Shown piece after piece: positions 58,557 through 64,000 of a stretch of DNA of 64,000 nucleotides. The notes under the pieces are model-generated. The model searched no databases. It was not told the origin of the DNA and saw only the letters and a list, made by a program, of their open reading frames with translations. The stretch spans positions 4,369,501-4,433,500 of the forward strand of contig NZ_CP121695.1 of the NCBI RefSeq assembly GCF_029761915.1, in the 5' to 3' direction. The first letter of the stretch is position 1, and every line of letters begins with the position of its first letter. This DNA comes from Bradyrhizobium sp. CB1650 (GTDB lineage Bacteria > Pseudomonadota > Alphaproteobacteria > Rhizobiales > Xanthobacteraceae). Made by a program: the position numbers and the translations under genes.

Positions 58557-59498
58557 CTAACCGTGCACGACCGATTTGGCGATCATGCAATGGATGCCCT
58601 TGGAGCCGTTGACAGTCTGCGTCACGCGCAAATCGGCGGCCAGGCTGCACAGGGTGTAGGCGTCCTCGCGCGACAGGTTTCGCTTCTCGCCAAGCAGCGC
58701 GATCATGTCGCGCAGCGCGCGCACCACGCACTGGTCGAGGTCGGGGTCCATCGCCATGGTCATGTAGTGCGACGGCGTCTCGGCGCGCGGGTAGGCGAGC
58801 TTCATGTCCTTGCGCAGCGTGAGGCGGAAGCGGCCCTGGAGCGCGGTCTCGATGGCGGTGACGCAGACCTCGCCATCGCCCTGCACGCCGTGGCCGTCGC
58901 CGCAGGAGAACAGCGCGCCCGGCACGAAAACCGGCAGATAGAGCGTCGTGCCCGGGACCAGCTCCTTGTTGTCGAGATTGCCGCCCATCGCACGCGGAAT
59001 GAGCGAGGAGATGCGGCCCCACGCCGGCGGCGGCGCCACGCCCATCACGCCGAAGAACGGCTTGAGCGGCAAGTCGAGGCCCCAGGGAAGGCGGCCGACC
59101 ATGCGCGTCCGATCCAGGGGGATGTTGAGGATGCGCGGCTCTTGGAAATCGTCGGGCAGGGTGCCGGACAGCGGCCGGATCAGATTGTAGCCCCAGTCCT
59201 GCCGAAGCTGCACGTCGAGGATCTCTACTTCGAGCACATCGCCAGGCTCGGCGGCATCGATCGCGATCGGGCCGGTGAGGATGTGGCCGGGCAGCATGCG
59301 CTCGGACTTTGCGTGCACCTCGAACAGTTCGGGCGGAATGTGAAAGCGGTTGCGGTCGGGTACCACGTCCGGGCCGCCGCTGATCGTGTCGATCGTGACC
59401 TCATCGCCGCTTTGGATCGTCAGCACCGGCCTGAGTTTGGCCTCGAAGAAGCCCCAATGGCAGGTCTCGGCACTTGCATGCAGGTGGTGATGGGTCAT
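58557..59498 (-). CDS. Acetamidase/formamidase family protein
   Basis: A 313-residue FmdA/AmdA-family amidohydrolase that would release ammonia from formamide or acetamide-like substrates. Conserved pieces are HWGFFEAKLRPVLTIQSGDEV (outline, about residues 14-34), GHILTGPIAIDAAEPGDVLEVEI (outline, about 71-93), and FSCGDGHGVQGDGEVCVTAIE (outline, about 198-218), with a Cys/Asp/His-rich metal region. It has no formamide porter or regulator next door. Confidence 0.9.
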   Translation of the reverse strand: MTHHHLHASAETCHWGFFEAKLRPVLTIQSGDEVTIDTISGGPDVVPDRNRFHIPPELFEVHAKSERMLPGHILTGPIAIDAAEPGDVLEVEILDVQLRQDWGYNLIRPLSGTLPDDFQEPRILNIPLDRTRMVGRLPWGLDLPLKPFFGVMGVAPPPAWGRISSLIPRAMGGNLDNKELVPGTTLYLPVFVPGALFSCGDGHGVQGDGEVCVTAIETALQGRFRLTLRKDMKLAYPRAETPSHYMTMAMDPDLDQCVVRALRDMIALLGEKRNLSREDAYTLCSLAADLRVTQTVNGSKGIHCMIAKSVVHG

Positions 59499-59524
59499 TG
59501 GTTACGTCCGGTTTTCATCAGAAC

Positions 59525-59610
59525 TCGTCATTGCCGGGCTTGACCCGGCGATCGATCCTCTTTCAAGAAGATTTCTGAAGATGGATCGGCAGGTCAAGCC
59601 CGCGCGTGAC
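59525..59610. repeat. Intergenic palindromic repeat, family C copy 3, entering a coding region
   Basis: Begins CGTCATTGCCGGGCTTGACC and ends CAAGCCCGCGCGTGAC, with complementary ends. Its last 30 bases form the first ten codons of the YdcF-type gene (59581-59610), so the repeat supplies the start codon. Related copies are at 7031-7106 and 36150-36231. Confidence 0.75.
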
Positions 59611-60441
59611 CGGTTCGATCATTCCAGCGAGGCTCCCCTGTTTTTCGTCCTGTCCAAGACGCTCGGCGTCGCATTGCTGCCGATCAATTTCATCGTCGAG
59701 CTCGGAATCCTCTCGCTCGTTCTGATGACGACGCGCTTTGCGGCATTCGGCCGCAAGCTCGCCGTCACCGCGCTCATTCTGCTGGCGCTCGCGGCCTTCT
59801 CGCCACTCGGCAGTCTCCTGCTTTATCCGCTGGAGTCGCGCTTTCCGCCGTGGGATCCGTCGCGGGGCGCGCCCGACGGCATCATCATCCTCGGCGGTTC
59901 GGTCGATCCGGACTTGTCGGCCGTGCATCGTACGCCGATTGTGCGCAACGCCGCAGATCGCATGTTGGCACCGGCCGAGCTGGCGCGGCGCTACCCGAAT
60001 GCGCGCATCGTCTTCACCGGGGGCAACTCCGACCTGATCTCGGGTGATGCCAGGGAGGCCGACTGGTCCGGTATCATCCTGGAAAATACCGGCATTCCCA
60101 AAGCGCGCCTGATCATGGAGCGGAACTCGCGCAACACCTACGAGAATGCGCTGTTCACGAAGCGGTTGGTCGCGCCGAAGCCCGGTGAGCGCTGGCTTCT
60201 CGTCACCTCGGCCTTCCACATGCCGCGCTCGGTCGGGCTGTTCCGCGCGGCCGGATTTGATGTCGAGGCCTATCCGGTGGACTGGCGGATGCGAGGACGC
60301 GAGGATCTCTTCACCTTCTCCAACCAGGGCGGCGATGGGCTGAGCCGCACCGACCTTGCCGTGCGCGAGTGGATCGGACTCGTCGCCTATCGGCTGATGG
60401 GCCGGACCGCGGATTTGCTTCCAGGCCCGACCAAGGATTAG
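59581..60441 (+). CDS. YdcF/DUF218 membrane protein (SanA/ElyC-like)
   Basis: A 286-residue protein with two N-terminal membrane segments (about residues 22-45 and 55-78) followed by a DUF218 domain. PDGIIILGGSVDPDLS (about 98-113), RIVFTGGNSDLIS (about 141-153), MERNSRNTYENALFTKRL (about 179-196) and LLVTSAFHMPRSVGLFRAAG are the family motifs. Relatives such as ElyC act in envelope homeostasis. The first ten codons lie in a repeat element, and no alternative start exists in frame nearby, so the N-terminus may be recent. Confidence 0.85.
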   Translation: MDRQVKPARDRFDHSSEAPLFFVLSKTLGVALLPINFIVELGILSLVLMTTRFAAFGRKLAVTALILLALAAFSPLGSLLLYPLESRFPPWDPSRGAPDGIIILGGSVDPDLSAVHRTPIVRNAADRMLAPAELARRYPNARIVFTGGNSDLISGDAREADWSGIILENTGIPKARLIMERNSRNTYENALFTKRLVAPKPGERWLLVTSAFHMPRSVGLFRAAGFDVEAYPVDWRMRGREDLFTFSNQGGDGLSRTDLAVREWIGLVAYRLMGRTADLLPGPTKD

Positions 60442-60496
60442 AAACGACGACAAAACCAAGATGACCGGCGCAGGGATCGCCGGGCCGGAGGACGCG

Positions 60497-61279
60497 ATGC
60501 AGCAAGCGGGCGCAGAGACCATCGATCTTGCCGGCCTCGTGGCCGATCTCAACAGCCTGTTGCGGCTTAAGACGACCGTGATCGGCATGAAGCTGTTCGC
60601 ACGCGCCGCCGACATGGAGGCGGTCCCAAAAATCCGGCGGCCGAACGCCATCCACACCACCGACCAGATCGTCAGCATGGCGGCGCGGCTTGGATGGACC
60701 GTCGGCGTCACCGCCGACGATCTCGTCGGCGCGCAGTGCCGCGCGGTGATTGGCCTCAGCCCGCAGGATGAGAAATGGCTCGCCGGCGAGAACTATGTCG
60801 GCGTCTGGCACGGCACAGCCGAGGATGCACGCAAGCGCCAGGAGGCGCTCGACGTCGTGCCGTTCGGCCAGTACCAGGCGCTTGCGGTCAGCCCGCTCGC
60901 GAGCGGCCGGCTGAATCCGCCCGACATCTGCCTCGTCTACGCGACGCCGGGGCAGATGATCATCCTCATCAACGGGCTGCAATATACCGGCTACAGGAAG
61001 TTCGAATGGGGCGTGGTCGGGGAGACTGCGTGCGCGGATTCCTGGGGGCGGGCGCTGAAGACCGGCGAGCCCAGCCTGTCCTTGCCATGCTATGCCGAAC
61101 GGCGCTATGGCGGCGTGCCGGACGAAGAGATGCTGATGGCGCTCAAGCCGGACCATCTCGCCAAGGCGATTGAGGGCATGAAGGCGTTGGCCAAAAACGG
61201 CCTGCGCTATCCGATCCCGCCCTATGGCATTCAAAGCGACGTCCGTGCCGGCATGGGCGTGAGTTACGGAAAGAAGTAG
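60497..61279 (+). CDS. DUF169 domain protein
   Basis: A 260-residue DUF169 protein of unknown function. LRLKTTVIGMKLF near the N-terminus, AQCRAVIGLSP (about residues 84-94), ICLVYATPGQMIILINGLQ (about 156-174) and SLPCYAERRYGGVPDEEM (about 208-225) match the family; two conserved cysteines could bind metal or act redox-wise. The ATG at 60497 has GGAGGA 4 bases upstream and is preferred to 60461. It starts a same-strand run with the tandem reductases, 10 bases before the first. Confidence 0.85.
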   Translation: MQQAGAETIDLAGLVADLNSLLRLKTTVIGMKLFARAADMEAVPKIRRPNAIHTTDQIVSMAARLGWTVGVTADDLVGAQCRAVIGLSPQDEKWLAGENYVGVWHGTAEDARKRQEALDVVPFGQYQALAVSPLASGRLNPPDICLVYATPGQMIILINGLQYTGYRKFEWGVVGETACADSWGRALKTGEPSLSLPCYAERRYGGVPDEEMLMALKPDHLAKAIEGMKALAKNGLRYPIPPYGIQSDVRAGMGVSYGKK

Positions 61280-61289
61280 GGGCCGCATC

Positions 61290-62468
61290 ATGAGCTCTGC
61301 GAAATTCGACATCGTCGTCTACGGCGCGACCGGTTTCACCGGCCAGCTCGTCGCCGAATATCTGGCGGCACGTTACAAGGATGACAGGGCGCTCAAATGG
61401 GCGATGGCGGGGCGCAGCCTCGACAAGCTGAAATCCGTGCGCGACGCGATCGGCGCGCCTGCGGACACGCCGTTGATCGTGGCGGATGCCTCCGACACAG
61501 CGTCGCTAAAGGCGATGGTGGAGCAGACGAAGTCGGTGATCACGACGGTTGGGCCCTACCAGCTCTATGGTGAACAACTTCTCGCTGCCTGTGTTGCTAC
61601 CGGCACGGATTATTTCGACCTCTGCGGCGAGCCGGTCTGGATGCGGCAGATGATTGACAAGCACGAAGCGGCGGCCAAGGCGAGCGGCGCGCGCATCGTG
61701 TTCTCCTGCGGCTTCGATTCCGTGCCGTTCGAGCTCGGTGCGTTCTTCGTGCAGGAAGAGGCCAAGCGCGTGTTCGGCGCAGCCAGCTCGCGCGTGAAGG
61801 GCCGCGTGCGCGACATGCGCGGCACGCTCTCCGGCGGTACCGCGGCGAGCGCGAAGGCAACCTTCGATGCCGTCGCCAAAGATATCAGCCTCGTCGCGAT
61901 CCTGAACGATCCGTTCGCGCTGACACCAGGATTCACCGGCCCGAAGCAACCGAAGGGCAACAGGGCGGCGTATGAGGATGACCTGCAGTCGTGGGCGGCA
62001 CCATTCATGATGGCGCTGATCAACACGCGCAACGTCCATCGTTCCAACATGCTGATGGGCTTCCCTTACGGCAAGGAATTCGTCTACGACGAGATGGTCC
62101 TGACCGGTCCCGGCGAGAAGGGCGAGGCGAATGCGAAGCGCGTGATGGCCGCCAATGCGGAGAAGACGGGCCCGAATGCGCCGAAGCCGGGCGAGGGTCC
62201 TTCGAAGGAAGAACGGGAAAGCGGCCGCTTCGATCTGCTCTATGTTGCAATCGCGCCCGACGGCCGCCAGGTCCGCGCCGGCGTCACCGGCGACCGCGAC
62301 CCCGGTTACGGCTCGACCTCGAAGATGATCTCGGAATGCGCGATCTGCCTGTTGCACGATGCGACGGATGTGGCGACCGGCTTCTGGACGCCCGGCGCGG
62401 CGATGCAGCACAAGCTGATCAAGCGGTTGCAGGATCACGCTGGGCTGACGTTCAGGGTCGAAGGCTAA
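61290..62468 (+). CDS. Saccharopine dehydrogenase-like trans-acting enoyl reductase, copy 1
   Basis: A 392-residue NAD(P)-binding protein of the saccharopine dehydrogenase-like group, related to trans-acting enoyl reductases of polyketide/phenolic-lipid systems in mycobacteria. The Rossmann start FDIVVYGATGFTGQLVAEYLA (outline, about residues 5-25), GPYQLYGEQLLAACV and GTDYFDLCGEP follow, and SCGFDSVPFELGAFF is conserved. It is followed 30 bases later by a close paralogue, indicating tandem duplication. No polyketide genes are nearby, so the substrate is open. Confidence 0.88.
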   Translation: MSSAKFDIVVYGATGFTGQLVAEYLAARYKDDRALKWAMAGRSLDKLKSVRDAIGAPADTPLIVADASDTASLKAMVEQTKSVITTVGPYQLYGEQLLAACVATGTDYFDLCGEPVWMRQMIDKHEAAAKASGARIVFSCGFDSVPFELGAFFVQEEAKRVFGAASSRVKGRVRDMRGTLSGGTAASAKATFDAVAKDISLVAILNDPFALTPGFTGPKQPKGNRAAYEDDLQSWAAPFMMALINTRNVHRSNMLMGFPYGKEFVYDEMVLTGPGEKGEANAKRVMAANAEKTGPNAPKPGEGPSKEERESGRFDLLYVAIAPDGRQVRAGVTGDRDPGYGSTSKMISECAICLLHDATDVATGFWTPGAAMQHKLIKRLQDHAGLTFRVEG

Positions 62469-62498
62469 GTTCGAGCGGCCGTGCGGGAAACTCGATCC

Positions 62499-63674
62499 GT
62501 GTCGTCGAAGTTCGACATCGTTGTCTACGGCGCGACCGGATATACCGGCCGGCTGATCGCCGAGTACCTCGCTGCACAGTACGCCGGCGACAGCGCGCTG
62601 ACATGGGCGATGGCCGGGCGAAGCAGGGACAAGCTCGCGTCGGTTCGCGACGCGATTGGCGCACCCGCTGACACGCCGCTCATTGTTGCTGATGCCGCCG
62701 ATCCTGCGTCGTTGCGCGCGATGGTCGATCAAGCGAAGCTGGTGATCACCACCGTCGGCCCGTACCAGCTTTATGGCTCCGATCTGCTCGCTGCCTGTGT
62801 CGCGTCGGGCACGGACTACATGGACCTCTGCGGTGAGCCGATCTGGTTGAAGCAGATGATCGACAGGCATGAGGCGGCAGCCAAAGCGAGCGGCGCGCGC
62901 ATCATGGTCTCCTGCGGTTTCGACTCGGTGCCGTTCGAGCTCGGTGCGTTCTTCGTGCAGGAGGAAGCCAGACGCGCGTTCGGCGCGCCGGCGCCGCGCG
63001 TCAAGGGCCGCGTCCGCGATATCAGCTGGAAGTTCTCCGGCGGCACTTCGGCGAGCGCGAGGGTCACCTACGAGGCAGTTGCGCAGGATCTCAGCCTGGT
63101 GTCGATCCTCAAAAATCCCTTTGCATTCACGCCCGGTTTTGAAGGTCCGAAGCAGCCGCGCGGCAACAAGCCCGTCTTTGAAGAAGATCTGCAATCCTGG
63201 GCCGCACCGTTCGCGATGGCGACGCTGAACACGCGCAACGTCCATCGCTCCAACATGCTGATGGGATTCCCGTATGGCAGGGACTTCGTCTATGACGAGA
63301 TGGTGCTGACGGGGGCTGGAGAGGAAGGGCAGGTTAACGCGAAGCGCGTCATGGCGGCCAACGGCGAGAAGACCGGTCCCGACGCGCTCAAGCCCGGCGA
63401 AGGGCCGTCGAAGGAGGAGCGCGACAACGGTCATTACGATCTGCTCTACGTTGCGATTGCGCCTGATGGCCGTCAGGTTCGCGCGGCGGTCAAGGGCGAT
63501 CTCGATCCTGGCTATGCATCAACGGCGAAGATCATCTCCGAATGCGCGATCTGCCTGTTGCGCGATGCGACGGACGTGGCGGCCGGCTTCTGGACGCCCG
63601 GCGCGGGGATGCAACACAAGCTGATCAAGCGGTTGCAGGATCACGCTGGGCTGACGTTCCGGAAAGAAAAGTAG
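62499..63674 (+). CDS. Saccharopine dehydrogenase-like trans-acting enoyl reductase, copy 2
   Basis: A 391-residue paralogue of the gene just upstream. The proteins are collinear and share long identical runs, for example SCGFDSVPFELGAFFVQEEA and NTRNVHRSNMLMGFPYG, and the last 60 or so coding bases are nearly identical in DNA. The GTG at 62499 aligns with the copy 1 start; the GTG at 62481 would add six residues. The NAD(P)-binding motif FDIVVYGATGYTGRLIAEYL is intact. No DNA between the copies looks like a mobile element. Confidence 0.87.
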   Translation: MSSKFDIVVYGATGYTGRLIAEYLAAQYAGDSALTWAMAGRSRDKLASVRDAIGAPADTPLIVADAADPASLRAMVDQAKLVITTVGPYQLYGSDLLAACVASGTDYMDLCGEPIWLKQMIDRHEAAAKASGARIMVSCGFDSVPFELGAFFVQEEARRAFGAPAPRVKGRVRDISWKFSGGTSASARVTYEAVAQDLSLVSILKNPFAFTPGFEGPKQPRGNKPVFEEDLQSWAAPFAMATLNTRNVHRSNMLMGFPYGRDFVYDEMVLTGAGEEGQVNAKRVMAANGEKTGPDALKPGEGPSKEERDNGHYDLLYVAIAPDGRQVRAAVKGDLDPGYASTAKIISECAICLLRDATDVAAGFWTPGAGMQHKLIKRLQDHAGLTFRKEK

Positions 63675-63684
63675 CTGCAGATTC

Positions 63685-63767
63685 TAGGGTGGGCAAAGCG
63701 AAGCGTGCCCACCATTCGCAAGCAAGATTGCGAGAGATGGTGGGCACGCGCCTTTGCCCACCCTACG
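63685..63767. repeat. Intergenic palindromic repeat, family D copy 2
   Basis: TAGGGTGGGCAAAGCG at the left pairs with CCTTTGCCCACCCTA at the right, with inner arms GCGTGCCCACCA/TGGTGGGCACGC, forming a long hairpin between convergent genes. It is related to 11464-11565 before recO. Confidence 0.82.
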
Positions 63768-63778
63768 GCAGCATGCAA

Positions 63779-64000
63779 CTAGACCGCCCGCGCGTCATAC
63801 GCGTACATGAAGTCCATACCCTTGGCGCCGAGCGGCAGCAGCCACTTCATCATTTGATTGCGAATCCAGGCGCCAGTGGCGCTGAATTCGCGCTTGCTGT
63901 TGCCGTTGCGGCGGGCGATCGCGACGATCTTCTCGGCGCGCGGGCGCCGCTCGGCTTCGAAATTCTGGAAGGTGACGCCGAGTTCCTGCCCGTCCTGCAT
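63779..64000 (-). CDS. FAD-dependent monooxygenase-like protein, C-terminal part
   Basis: The last 73 residues of a leftward gene whose start is beyond the window edge. FEAERRPRAEKIVAIARRNG and WLLPLGAKGMDFMYAYD match the C-terminal end of flavin-dependent aromatic hydroxylase/salicylate-hydroxylase-like proteins. The flavin-binding domain is not in the window, so the assignment is tentative. Confidence 0.6.
   Translation of the reverse strand: MQDGQELGVTFQNFEAERRPRAEKIVAIARRNGNSKREFSATGAWIRNQMMKWLLPLGAKGMDFMYAYDARAV

Noticed and set aside
58429..59022. A 197-codon leftward frame within the formamidase gene
   Set aside because: It is an out-of-frame shadow of the formamidase coding sequence on the same strand.
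61506..63434. A 642-codon open frame antisense to both reductase genes
   Set aside because: It spans two real genes and their gap and repeats because the genes are duplicates; no family match or ribosome site.

Overview
The window is a high-GC chromosomal segment of an alphaproteobacterium, almost certainly a Bradyrhizobium or a close relative in the Nitrobacteraceae. The pointers are the protein sequences, the gene order (rsh-pdxJ-acpS-lepB-rnc-era-recO; glyA-nrdR-ribD-ribE-ribH-nusB-thiL; DUF177-plsX-fabH-ihfA-merR), a GcrA-type regulator, a magnesium-type HemB, an Omp2b/RopA-like porin and several families of rhizobial intergenic palindromic repeats. No rRNA, CRISPR array, complete prophage or complete insertion sequence is visible.

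Layout. 1-2.5 kb: dapA, mscL, smpB and a peroxiredoxin-like gene. 2.5-3.8 kb: a leftward overlapping pair, a family 5 uracil-DNA glycosylase and a NYN/LabA-type protein. 4.1-12.4 kb: a rightward housekeeping block from rpoZ and the (p)ppGpp synthetase/hydrolase through pdxJ, acpS, lepB, rnc, era and recO, with tight start/stop overlaps. 12.4-16.1 kb: parC and two uncharacterised proteins. 16.1-27.3 kb: a transport and detoxification stretch with a chromate pair (ChrA plus rhodanese-ChrB), a divergent His-rich CDF metal exporter, a metallo-beta-lactamase-fold lactonase, DMT and MFS exporters, a class III adenylate cyclase and mntH. 27.3-32.3 kb: an N-end-rule transferase, an RDD protein, hemB and an LdtR-like regulator. 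32.5-40.8 kb: glyA, nrdR, the riboflavin genes, nusB, thiL and the proton-pumping pyrophosphatase hppA. 40.9-47.2 kb: a Bug-type binding protein, bamE, a cytochrome bc1 assembly chaperone, DUF177 and the lipid-initiation genes plsX-fabH with ihfA and a MerR regulator.

From 47.2 kb the window turns more accessory. A tRNA-Pro(GGG) is followed by a metzincin-like HExxHxxGxxH protein without recognisable relatives and by a frameshifted remnant of a phage-type tyrosine integrase, which together look like a worn-down tRNA-linked island. Then come a TetR/esterase divergent pair, a frameshifted DapA-superfamily gene, an SDR oxidoreductase, an alpha/beta-hydrolase-fold protein with glycine at the expected nucleophile position, a MarR regulator, a large porin, gcrA, a formamidase-like enzyme, a YdcF-type protein whose first codons lie inside a repeat, a DUF169 protein, and a tandem duplication of a saccharopine-dehydrogenase-like reductase. 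The last gene, an FAD monooxygenase read leftward, is cut by the window edge.

Best candidates for new biology: the tRNA-Pro-adjacent metzincin-like orphan with its integrase remnant, the apparent pseudo-hydrolase at 53.6 kb, the long AT-rich inverted repeat upstream of plsX, the near-perfect palindrome upstream of rpoZ, and the tandem reductase pair. I see no clear multi-gene undescribed defence or biosynthetic system.
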